Below are positions 34,145-42,019 of a stretch of DNA of 64,000 nucleotides, one piece after another. The notes under the pieces were generated by a model, which saw only the letters and a program-made list of their open reading frames with translations, was not told the origin of the DNA and searched no databases. The DNA is from Longilinea sp964536805. GTDB taxonomy: Bacteria; Chloroflexota; Anaerolineae; Anaerolineales; Anaerolineaceae. The translations under genes were made by a program, and so were the position numbers. The first letter of the stretch is position 1. The number at the start of each line of letters is the position of its first letter. Where the stretch lies: NCBI GenBank assembly GCA_964536805.1, contig CAZHYQ010000010.1, forward strand, positions 1-64,000, given 5' to 3'.

Positions 34145-35234
34145 ATCTCTCGTCCTTGTCAGCATGCTGGTAGCGGTTTTTGCACTGCCGGCCAGAGTGA
34201 ATGCCCAGACCCCCACCGGGCCAATTACGGTCGACGATGGCGGCAAGGTTGTTTTTGGCTCTGCCTACACGCTGCGCGATGGCGAAACCCTGGCGGGCGA
34301 CCTGGTGATCTTCGGCGGCTCTGCCACGGTTGAACAAAACGCAGTGGTGGATGGCGATATTGCCATTTTTGGCGGATCGCTTTCAATCTCTGGCCGCGTT
34401 ACAGGCAGCATCAGTGCCATGGGCGGATCGGTAAACCTAAACGAGACATCGGTTGTCGAAGGTGACGTGCAAACCATGGGTGTCGTTGTCAATCAAATTG
34501 AAGGCGCCCTGGTGAAAGGCAGTGTGACAACGGAAAATCCGGATAATTTGAACCTGCCGAAAATCAACCCGTTTTCGTGGTTGCAAAATAACGCATCACC
34601 TGCTATTGGCGGTGCTTTCCGCTCGATCGGGGCCGGCTTGTGGGCCATCCTGCAGGCATTGGCGCTGGGCCTGATCTCGCTGCTGATTGCTTTGCTGGCC
34701 CCGCGGCCGACCAGCCGCGTGACGCATGCCATCACCAGCGCGCCGGGGGTCTCGGCCGGCATGGGCGTGCTGACCTTCATTGTGGCGCCAGCATTGATTC
34801 TCGTGCTGGCTGTGACCATCATCCTGATTCCATTTAGCCTGCTCGGGATTGTGGTCATTTTTGCCGCCACGGTTTTTGCCTGGGCGGCCGTCGGCCAGGA
34901 GGTTGGCAACCGGTTGGCCGGATTATTTAAAGTGCAATGGGCTGAACCCGTCGCGGCCGGCATCGGCGCTGCTTTTCTAAGCCTGCTTGCCAGCCTGCTT
35001 TCAGTCATTCTGTGTTTCAACTGGATCCTGGTGGCGGCTGTTTTAGCTTTTGGGTTGGGTGGTATCGTACTTTCCCGCTTTGGCACGCAGGATTATCCCT
35101 CAGTCCTGACTCCACCCCGGCAGGTGGCGGTAGCGCCGGTTCAAAGAGAACCTTCTCCCGTTCCAGCCGTGATGCCGGTCATACCGGGTGACAAACCCTC
35201 AGAACCGCCTGCACAGGATCAAAAACCTGATTGA
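34128..35234 (+). CDS. Secreted bactofilin-like beta-helix protein with membrane domain
   Basis: 368 residues. A signal peptide (LVLVSMLVAVFALPARVNA) precedes short repeats such as GDLVIFGGSATV, GDIAIFGGSLSI, GSISAMGGSVNL and GDVQTMGVVV, which look like rungs of a bactofilin-type beta helix. About four transmembrane helices follow (residues 185-325), then a Pro-rich tail. In contrast to cytoplasmic bactofilins, the repeats here are outside the membrane. It may be a target or sensor of the sigma/anti-sigma pair. Starts within the end of the anti-sigma gene. Confidence 0.82.
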   Translation: MKKLIKSLVLVSMLVAVFALPARVNAQTPTGPITVDDGGKVVFGSAYTLRDGETLAGDLVIFGGSATVEQNAVVDGDIAIFGGSLSISGRVTGSISAMGGSVNLNETSVVEGDVQTMGVVVNQIEGALVKGSVTTENPDNLNLPKINPFSWLQNNASPAIGGAFRSIGAGLWAILQALALGLISLLIALLAPRPTSRVTHAITSAPGVSAGMGVLTFIVAPALILVLAVTIILIPFSLLGIVVIFAATVFAWAAVGQEVGNRLAGLFKVQWAEPVAAGIGAAFLSLLASLLSVILCFNWILVAAVLAFGLGGIVLSRFGTQDYPSVLTPPRQVAVAPVQREPSPVPAVMPVIPGDKPSEPPAQDQKPD

Positions 35235-35280
35235 TCGCCATTGGGATGTACCTTCAAACACAAGTTCAAGGAGTTGAAAG

Positions 35281-36144
35281 ATGAAATCGCGAAGATTATT
35301 AACCTCATTGATGGTAATCGCCATACTGGTGTTGACCTCGCTCGCCTGTTCGATCACCTTCAACCTGCCGGACAAGGTGAATACCACTACCACGCAAACG
35401 CTCAACCTCTCTGAGGACATTCCCGCCAGCGGACAAACCAGCAAGGTGCGCCTTGAAATGGGTGCCGGGGAATTGGAGATTAGCGGCGGCGCGACCAAAT
35501 TGATCGAAGGTTCAATCCGTTACAATGTGGAAAAATGGCAGCCTACCATCACCCGCGATTCGAACCAGATTGAAATCATCCAGGGTGTATCAGGCTCGGT
35601 TAATTTGCCGGGCAACGATGTGATCAACCAATGGAACATCAAGTTGGGCAATTCTCCCATCGATTTACAGGTCCAGGCAGGCGCATATAAGGGAACGCTG
35701 GACTTAAGCGGCATCCCCATTACCAATCTGCGCGTTTCCGATGGCGCGAGCCAGGCTACGGTAAAGTTCGATTCCCTCAATCCGGCCAAAATGGAGCGCC
35801 TGACTTATAAGACTGGCGCTTCGCAGGTGGATCTGGAAGGATTGGGCAATGCCAACACCAGCGAAATCGTCTTTGAAGGCGGTGCCGGCTCCTACACGCT
35901 CGATCTTTCGGGTGACCTGCAGCAGGACCTGTCGGTAAAATTAACAGCCGGTTTGAGCAACGTGCGCATTAATGTACCGGAAAATGCCAACATCAAGGTA
36001 GTGGTTGGTGGCGGTCTGAGCAATGTTTCCGTCGGGGGTACGTGGACGACCAACGGAGATACCTACCAACGCAGCGGCAACGGTCCCACCATTACTGTCA
36101 ACATCGAGATGGGATTGGGCAACCTCGAACTGCGCGTTCAATAA
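35281..36144 (+). CDS. Lipoprotein with toast-rack/LiaF-like beta domain
   Basis: 287 residues. Lipoprotein signal ending LTSLAC. The mature part is made of repeated beta strands with small residues: RLEMGAGELEISGGA, LRVSDGASQATVKF, IVFEGGAGSYTLDLSG, VKLTAGLSNVRINVP, VVVGGGLSNVSVGG and ending VNIEMGLGNLELRV. This ladder pattern resembles the toast-rack/DUF2154 family linked with LiaF-type envelope stress systems. Starts 46 bp after the bactofilin-like gene and ends the probable ECF operon. Confidence 0.8.
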   Translation: MKSRRLLTSLMVIAILVLTSLACSITFNLPDKVNTTTTQTLNLSEDIPASGQTSKVRLEMGAGELEISGGATKLIEGSIRYNVEKWQPTITRDSNQIEIIQGVSGSVNLPGNDVINQWNIKLGNSPIDLQVQAGAYKGTLDLSGIPITNLRVSDGASQATVKFDSLNPAKMERLTYKTGASQVDLEGLGNANTSEIVFEGGAGSYTLDLSGDLQQDLSVKLTAGLSNVRINVPENANIKVVVGGGLSNVSVGGTWTTNGDTYQRSGNGPTITVNIEMGLGNLELRVQ

Positions 36145-36169
36145 GGCTTTTTCCGCTTATGGTAAAATA

Positions 36170-36203
36170 AATCCTGAAGGGTAATTCCTCCAGGATTTTT
36201 TTT
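36170..36203 (+). terminator. Rho-independent terminator
   Basis: An 11-bp stem (AATCCTGAAGG, 36170-36180, with CCTCCAGGATT, 36187-36197, one mismatch), a 6-nt loop and a long T run. It ends the ECF operon just before the C45 gene. Confidence 0.85.
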
Positions 36204-36215
36204 GGAATCAAACCT

Positions 36216-37319
36216 ATGGAACATGCCTTCGAAACTGTAATCAATCCAGATCCCGCGCCGCTAATCGTTGCCAAGGGCAGCCATCGTGAAATCGGCCAGC
36301 AAATTGGTGAAGCCGTTCGTGCTGGCATTCAACACAGCGTTGAATCCGCCAAAGTGCTGCTGCAATCCGCCGAACACAGTCTGCACCTTACCTGGGACGG
36401 TGCGCAAATTCAATCTCAAAAATATACGCCTTTTATTTTGGAGCGTTATCCGCAATATTATGAAGAACTTGAGGGGATGTCGCAGGGCGCCAACGTTCCC
36501 CTGGAAGATTTGATGGTGCTCAATTCCATGGAAGCAGTCACCTCGGATGCGCTTCACCTGACCAAATGCACCAGTCTGGCAGTAAACCAGGAGTGCTCCC
36601 TGGAGCAGCATGTACTGGTTGGACACAATGAAGACTGGCTACCCGAAGATGAGCCGGATGTTTACCTGGTTCATGTTTCGCCGGATGACGAGCCGCCTTT
36701 CCTGGCGATGACCTACGGCGGATTGCTGCCCAATATTGGGTTTAACTCTTATGGGATCGCGCAATGCTGCGATTCGGTCTATGCAAAAGATTCGCGCATT
36801 GGCATCCCGCGCATCATCGTTTCGCGCGCCGTTCTGGGGGTACACACCCCCGGCGAAGCTATACGCCAGACGCTGGCGCCGCAGCGCGCGGCCGGTTACA
36901 ACCACCTTCTGGCCACCGAATCCGGCGAATTGTATAACGTCGAGGTCTCCGCCCATCATTTTGCGGTATTGCATTCTCCCGATGGCCGGATTGTCCACAC
37001 CAATCATTATCTCGACAGCCATATGCGGGCCATTGAAGACGAACCCGATGAATTGATCGAGACGCGCGTTCGGGCAGCCCGGGCTGAGCGGCTGCTTAGG
37101 CTGAATTGCGGCCACACCCGCGAGAGCCTGCAAGCCATCCTGCGCGATCATGTAAATTATCCAGATTCAATTTGCAATCATTCCGTCCAATTTATCCCCC
37201 CAATGGACCGCGAAAAGACGATTTGCAGTCTGATCATGGATCTGACCACGCGTGAAATGCAACTGGCCTGGGGCACGCCTTGCGTCAATCAATATCACAC
37301 CTACGCATTGAATGCATAG
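36216..37319 (+). CDS. C45-family peptidase/acyltransferase (AAT-like)
   Basis: 367 residues, no signal peptide. Typical of the acyl-CoA:6-aminopenicillanic-acid acyltransferase family: GSHREIGQQIGEAVRAGI at the N-terminus, then KCTSLAVN with the catalytic N-terminal-nucleophile Cys, GHNEDWLPE, and SYGIAQCCDSVYA. Family members cleave themselves before the Cys to become active. The natural bacterial substrates are largely unknown, and amide or peptide hydrolysis is likely. The start lies 12 bp after a strong terminator, so it probably has its own promoter overlapping it. Confidence 0.87.
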   Translation: MEHAFETVINPDPAPLIVAKGSHREIGQQIGEAVRAGIQHSVESAKVLLQSAEHSLHLTWDGAQIQSQKYTPFILERYPQYYEELEGMSQGANVPLEDLMVLNSMEAVTSDALHLTKCTSLAVNQECSLEQHVLVGHNEDWLPEDEPDVYLVHVSPDDEPPFLAMTYGGLLPNIGFNSYGIAQCCDSVYAKDSRIGIPRIIVSRAVLGVHTPGEAIRQTLAPQRAAGYNHLLATESGELYNVEVSAHHFAVLHSPDGRIVHTNHYLDSHMRAIEDEPDELIETRVRAARAERLLRLNCGHTRESLQAILRDHVNYPDSICNHSVQFIPPMDREKTICSLIMDLTTREMQLAWGTPCVNQYHTYALNA

Positions 37320-37341
37320 GTAGTAATCGCAAAGGATTTGC

Positions 37342-38547
37342 TCAGTGGAGATGGCTTGAGATCGCCGTTTCTGGTTTCGCCATCAATTGAGGGGTCAACT
37401 TTTTTTCCCGAAGTCCGAGAGCCAGCAAGCCGCCTGCCAGCGATATCGCCGCGCTCAAGGTAAAGATCGGCGCCAGACCGATTTTATCCGCGATGGTGCC
37501 GCTCACCAGGGCACCCAGCGAACCGCTTGAGAAGATAAACGCCATTGCCAATCCGGATGCCAACGCAATTCCGCCTGGCATCAACCGTTGTGAAAGCACA
37601 ACCACCGCACTGTAAGCCGCCCCATTAAACAGGCCGCCGAGAAAAATTACAACAAACAGCCAGATGCTGCTGCTCATTTGACCCAACAGGAAAAGCGGCA
37701 GAGACCCAGCAGCCAATGCAATTGAAATCACCCGCCAGCGTCCGAACCGGTCTGCCAATCCCCCGCCAGCCAGATTGCCAAGGGCTGAACCTGCCATGAA
37801 TAATGCCGACACCAAACCATACTGTGCTGGCGATTGGCCCAACACGCTTAAATATTTTGGCAAAAATGTATTGACGTTTTGCTGCGCCCAGGACTGAAAA
37901 CCCGCAGTCAAAGCCAGCATCAGGAGGAAGATCCATGGGAAAACCGGTGCAGACGCATTTTCAACCGTCACCAACGGTTCAGCTGGAACGGCCGGACTTC
38001 GGTAGATCGACGCCCACAATCCAGTAATTAACGCCAGCAATGCCATACTGGTCAGGCTAACCGGCTCCCAGCGATTCAACAAGATTCCGCCAAGCACCGG
38101 CCCAATGAAATAGCCGGATTGTCCAAAGACAAAAAACATGGAGGCTGAGAAAGTCTCGCGCCCGGCCAGGCTGGTCCGGCCAATCATGGTTGCCTGGGCA
38201 GCGCCGGCTGCATGGAACGCTCCTGACCCGATGCTCGCCAGCACCAGAAAAAGCAATGCCAGGCGTCCTTGCACTGCCACGCCCAATGAGAAGAAAACCG
38301 CCATCCACAGGATGCCACCAGCAATCACACGCCGCAATCCCACCCGGTCTGCCAGATGACCAAATATGGGCTGCGCGATAGCTCCTGCAATGACATATAA
38401 AGTTGTATAGAGCCCCAGTAAGGTGTTGGTAAGCCCTAAGGGGACGCTTAGGAAAGTGAGAATGATAGCGCGGCTGCCATTTAAGGAATCAACCATAAAA
38501 TGACCGAGCGCAGCGGCGATAAAGTTCTTATTCCGAAACAAAGACAT
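37342..38547 (-). CDS. MFS transporter, fosmidomycin-resistance-like
   Basis: 401 residues, about 12 hydrophobic helices. MFS hallmark GHLADRVGLRRVIAGG between helices 2 and 3, and GLADRFGRWRVIS at the equivalent place in the second half. The start FIAAALGHFMVDSLNGSRAIILTFLSVPLGL resembles the Fsr efflux group. The substrate is not known. It lies 15 bp downstream of nadD on the same strand and is probably the last gene of the obg-nadD transcript. Confidence 0.88.
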   Translation of the reverse strand: MSLFRNKNFIAAALGHFMVDSLNGSRAIILTFLSVPLGLTNTLLGLYTTLYVIAGAIAQPIFGHLADRVGLRRVIAGGILWMAVFFSLGVAVQGRLALLFLVLASIGSGAFHAAGAAQATMIGRTSLAGRETFSASMFFVFGQSGYFIGPVLGGILLNRWEPVSLTSMALLALITGLWASIYRSPAVPAEPLVTVENASAPVFPWIFLLMLALTAGFQSWAQQNVNTFLPKYLSVLGQSPAQYGLVSALFMAGSALGNLAGGGLADRFGRWRVISIALAAGSLPLFLLGQMSSSIWLFVVIFLGGLFNGAAYSAVVVLSQRLMPGGIALASGLAMAFIFSSGSLGALVSGTIADKIGLAPIFTLSAAISLAGGLLALGLREKKLTPQLMAKPETAISSHLH

Positions 38548-38562
38548 GCCACCTCGACAGTT

Positions 38563-39159
38563 TTAGCGGTAAAGTTGCAGGCGTTCGATCAGACGAAATA
38601 CATTGGGGGGAACCAGGTAACGGTACGGCTTTCCAGTCAATACTCTCTGACGGATATCGCTTGCGGAAATTTCAATCAACGGCGCATCAACGAAATGGGT
38701 CAAGCCGGTAATTCCGGGTAGAACCTGCTCCAGCTTCGCAAGGTCCACATCGTCTCCGGGACGCCGCATCACCCCCACCCCGGCGCAGCGATGCAGGAAT
38801 TCGCGCGGTTCATGCCAGGTTGGCAAATCGCGCAGCGAATCGCCGCCCATCAGGTAAAGCAAATCCGAGCCCGGAAAACGCAGCGCCAGGGCGCCGAGGG
38901 TATCCACCGCATAATGCGGACCCGGACGTTCAAATTCGATGGTAGACACCTCAAAGAGCGGATTTCCAGCAGTTGCCGCCCGCACCATGCTTAACCGGAT
39001 TCGATCATCGCTGATCTTGTGTCCGATCTTGTGCGGCGGATTTGGAGTCACAACCCACAGCAAGCGGTCCAATTGCAACTGTGACGCAGCGTCCTCAGCC
39101 AGAATCTGATGGCCGATATGGGGAGGATCGAATGTCCCACCGAATATACCTATGCGCAT
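38563..39159 (-). CDS. nadD: Nicotinate-nucleotide adenylyltransferase NadD
   Basis: 198 residues. Nucleotidyltransferase motif GGTFDPPHIGHQ, substrate region MGGDSLRDLPTWHEP, and SASDIRQRV in place of the ISSTxIR signature. It joins nicotinate mononucleotide to AMP in NAD synthesis. It lies 25 bp after obg, a gene order common in many bacteria. Confidence 0.95.
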   Translation of the reverse strand: MRIGIFGGTFDPPHIGHQILAEDAASQLQLDRLLWVVTPNPPHKIGHKISDDRIRLSMVRAATAGNPLFEVSTIEFERPGPHYAVDTLGALALRFPGSDLLYLMGGDSLRDLPTWHEPREFLHRCAGVGVMRRPGDDVDLAKLEQVLPGITGLTHFVDAPLIEISASDIRQRVLTGKPYRYLVPPNVFRLIERLQLYR

Positions 39160-39184
39160 TCAATCCCCCATCCTGGGTGGAAGG

Positions 39185-40447
39185 CTAATCCTGCCATTCC
39201 AGTTCATAGTCTTCGCCAATGAAAACAGTATCGCCCTCTTGAACGCCGGCCTTACGCAGCGCATCTTCCACTCCGAGGTGCTCCATCAAATGCTGGAAAC
39301 GCGCCACCGAGTTGTCCAATTCCCAGAAGGTCATTGCAGCTGCGCGCTCAATGGCTTTTCCATGCACGCGCCAGGCGTCCGGCAATCGCTCAATGGTGAA
39401 ATCTTTCGGATTCTCCTCCGGGCGGTAAACCGGCAGTTCAAGTTCAATTAAAGGTTCAGGTGCGTTTTGCAACAATTCATGAGCGCGCCAGAGCAAAGTT
39501 TTCAGGTTTTCATGAGTGGCAGCTGAAATGGGCATCACCTCAGCACCGCGTTTGGCCAATTCTGCTTGAATGGCCGGCCAACGCTGCTGTACATCCGGTA
39601 AATCCATTTTGTTGAATGCTACAATCTGTGGTTTCTGCGCCAGGTTGGCATCGAACAACGCCATTTCGCTGTTGGTTTGCGCATAATCAGCCAACGGATC
39701 ATCTGACAGGCCGTCCAACAGGTGAATCAAAACGCGGGTACGTTGCACATGCCTTAAAAAGGCAAATCCCAAGCCCACCCCCATATGCGCGCCTTCAATC
39801 AGGCCGGGAATATCCGCCAGGACATGGGTGATCTCGCCGTCCATTTCCAAAACGCCCAAATTCGGTTCCAGCGTGGTAAATGGATAATCCGCGATCTTTG
39901 GATTGGCATTGGTCACCGCGGCAAGCAGGCTGGATTTTCCAGCGTTCGGCACGCCCACCAGGCCAATGTCGGCGATTAATTTCAATTCCAACCGCAGGGT
40001 AAATTCCTGGCTGGGTTGGCCACGTTCGGCCATATGCGGAACCTGGTTGTGGGGCGAAGCAAAGTGCTGGTTCCCGCGTCCGCCGTGTCCGCCCTTTGCA
40101 ACCGTTAAGCGCTGCCCTTTTTCCACCAGATCACCCACTAGCTCACCCGTGATGTCGTCGTAGACCAGCGTGCCGGCCGGAACCTTTATAACCAGATCCT
40201 GGGCTGACTTACCGGTCATGTTGTTGATGCCGCCTTTGGCGCCTTCCGGCGCGATAAAGCGCGATTTGTAGCGGAAGGAGGCCAGTGTGTTAAGTGAATA
40301 ACTGACTTCGAGAATGACATCGCCGCCGCGGCCGCCATCACCGCCGTCCGGTCCGCCGCGCGGCACGAATTTTTCGCGGTGAAAATGGACAAATCCATCG
40401 CCGCCTTTCCCTGAGCGCACAAAAATTTTCGCTTGATCAATAAACAT
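39185..40447 (-). CDS. obg: GTPase Obg/CgtA
   Basis: 420 residues. N-terminal Obg domain rich in glycine (RGGPDGGDGGRGGDV), G domain with GVPNAGKSSLLAAVTNA and ADIPGLIEGAH, NKMD, and a C-terminal OCT domain (EDFTIERLPDAWRVHG to WQD). All three parts of the long Obg form are present. Obg acts in 50S ribosome assembly and stress response. First gene of obg-nadD-MFS on the minus strand. Confidence 0.96.
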   Translation of the reverse strand: MFIDQAKIFVRSGKGGDGFVHFHREKFVPRGGPDGGDGGRGGDVILEVSYSLNTLASFRYKSRFIAPEGAKGGINNMTGKSAQDLVIKVPAGTLVYDDITGELVGDLVEKGQRLTVAKGGHGGRGNQHFASPHNQVPHMAERGQPSQEFTLRLELKLIADIGLVGVPNAGKSSLLAAVTNANPKIADYPFTTLEPNLGVLEMDGEITHVLADIPGLIEGAHMGVGLGFAFLRHVQRTRVLIHLLDGLSDDPLADYAQTNSEMALFDANLAQKPQIVAFNKMDLPDVQQRWPAIQAELAKRGAEVMPISAATHENLKTLLWRAHELLQNAPEPLIELELPVYRPEENPKDFTIERLPDAWRVHGKAIERAAAMTFWELDNSVARFQHLMEHLGVEDALRKAGVQEGDTVFIGEDYELEWQD

Positions 40448-40521
40448 GTTGCCAATGCCTGCTTTCTAGTTAACCCTTGCGCTCATATGGAAAAAACGTT
40501 GACGCGCCATCAAAATTATAT

Positions 40522-40559
40522 CAGGAACAAAAGGGACCGGCCATTTTCTGCCGGTCCCT
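40522..40559 (-). terminator. Minus-strand terminator of the COG2403 gene
   Basis: A 10-bp stem (AGGGACCGGC, 40532-40541, with GCCGGTCCCT, 40550-40559), an 8-nt loop and, read on the minus strand, CTTTTGTT after the stem. Confidence 0.8.
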
Positions 40560-40585
40560 GGTTTGTTGCTCGGGCCTTCCGGAAA

Positions 40586-41905
40586 TTACTTGGCGAATTT
40601 TGCCTTGAGAATGTCTTCCAGATCAGGCTTGCCAATTTCCTGCAGCTCATAACGCACGCGCTGCATCGGCTTGGTGACCTTGATGACGCGGGTCAGGTCA
40701 ATGGGGGTGGCCGAAATGACCAGGTCCACATCCGCGCGGTCAATCGTCTTTTCCAGATCCTTCATCTGATCGGCGCCGTAGCCCATGGCAGGCAGGATCG
40801 GGCCGGTGGTCGGGTACTTGTTGTAGGTATCAACGATCGTACCAACTGCATACGGGCGAGGATCGACGATTTCCGCTGCGCCAAAACGGCGAGCTGCCAC
40901 CCAACCAGCACCATAGGCCATTTCGCCGTGGGTCAGGGTTGGGCCATCTTCAATAACCAACACACGTTTGCCGCGAATGGCTTCGGGATGGTCGACGAAC
41001 AGGGGTGAGGCCGCTTCAATGACGATCGCCTTCGGGTTAAGTTCATTCAGGTTGTTGCGCACTGTGAGAACATTCTCCGGCAGGGCGGTGTCAACTTTGT
41101 TGATGACAAATACGTCCGCGTGGCGAATATTGGTCTCGCCAGGGTGGTAGCGGACTTCATGGCCGGGGCGGTGCGGGTCGGCAACCACGATGGCCAGATC
41201 TTCCTTATAGAACGAGAAGTCATTATTGCCGCCGTCCCACAGGACGATATCCACTTCCTGTTCAGCCTGGCGCAGGATGGCTTCGTAATCCACACCGGCG
41301 TAAACAATCACGCCGTTATCGATATGAGGTTCGTATTCCTCGCGCTCCTCAATGGTGCACTCATGCTTGTCCAGGTCGGCATACGTGGCAAAACGCTGAA
41401 CGCGCTGTTTGACCAGGTCGCCGTAAGGCATGGGGTGGCGCACAGCGGCTACACGGTAGCCCATTGCGCGCAGAATGAGGGAAACGCGGCGGGTGGTCTG
41501 GCTTTTGCCGGAGCCCGTGCGCACGGCGCACACCGATACAACCGGTTTGGTGGATTTTACCTGGGTCAGCCCCAGGCCCATCAAACGAAAATCGGCGCCG
41601 GCGGCGTTCACCATGGAAGCCTTGTGCATCACTGCCTCATGCGGCTGATCCGAATAGGCAAAGATCACCTGTTCGACTTTTTGATCCGCAATCAGTTTGA
41701 GCAGATCGCTCTCGGGAAAAATCGGGATGCCGTGCGGGTACAATTTGCCAGCCAGTTCAGCCGGATAGCGGCGGCCGTCAATATTGGGGATCTGGGTAGC
41801 CGTAAAAGCCACAACTTCATAATCCGCGTTGTCGCGGAAAAATACATTGAAGTTATGAAAATCGCGGCCAGCTGCACCCATGATCAAAGTACGTATTGGG
41901 GTCAT
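40586..41905 (-). CDS. COG2403-type GTPase, cyclic 2,3-diphosphoglycerate synthetase-like
   Basis: 439 residues. N-terminal Rossmann-like part (IRTLIMGAAGRDFHNFNVFFRD), a P-loop VRTGSGKSQTTRRVSLIL at about residue 150, and INKVDTALPENV as a GTPase NKxD motif. The whole follows the COG2403 family, which includes archaeal cyclic 2,3-diphosphoglycerate synthetase. Most bacterial members have no proven activity, so the product name is family-based only. AAGGAG ribosome site. Independent of argS, from which it is separated by the repeat region. Confidence 0.85.
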   Translation of the reverse strand: MTPIRTLIMGAAGRDFHNFNVFFRDNADYEVVAFTATQIPNIDGRRYPAELAGKLYPHGIPIFPESDLLKLIADQKVEQVIFAYSDQPHEAVMHKASMVNAAGADFRLMGLGLTQVKSTKPVVSVCAVRTGSGKSQTTRRVSLILRAMGYRVAAVRHPMPYGDLVKQRVQRFATYADLDKHECTIEEREEYEPHIDNGVIVYAGVDYEAILRQAEQEVDIVLWDGGNNDFSFYKEDLAIVVADPHRPGHEVRYHPGETNIRHADVFVINKVDTALPENVLTVRNNLNELNPKAIVIEAASPLFVDHPEAIRGKRVLVIEDGPTLTHGEMAYGAGWVAARRFGAAEIVDPRPYAVGTIVDTYNKYPTTGPILPAMGYGADQMKDLEKTIDRADVDLVISATPIDLTRVIKVTKPMQRVRYELQEIGKPDLEDILKAKFAK

Positions 41906-41933
41906 ACAAAAGTCTCCTTAATTATGTGATGAA

Positions 41934-42019
41934 CATCGCCAAGGGGACGATGGTGCCCTTTCCGCATCGCCAGGGGGACGATGCTGCCCTTTCACATCGC
42001 CTGGGGGGCGATGACGCCC
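41934..42019 (-). repeat. Tandem repeat of 30-31 bp, three copies, overlapping the argS 3' end
   Basis: Units start at 41934, 41965 and 41995 (plus strand) with the core CATCGCCAGGGGGACGATG. Each unit is itself a hairpin (CATCG...CGATG). The third, partial copy is the end of the argS coding sequence and encodes its last residues; the other two lie between argS and the COG2403 gene. Confidence 0.85.

Noticed and set aside
41120..41929. 269-codon plus-strand frame opposite the COG2403 gene
   Set aside because: Shadow frame; the minus-strand protein has clear family motifs and a ribosome site.
41934..42019. CRISPR array
   Set aside because: Only three direct copies without spacers and partly coding; no cas genes.
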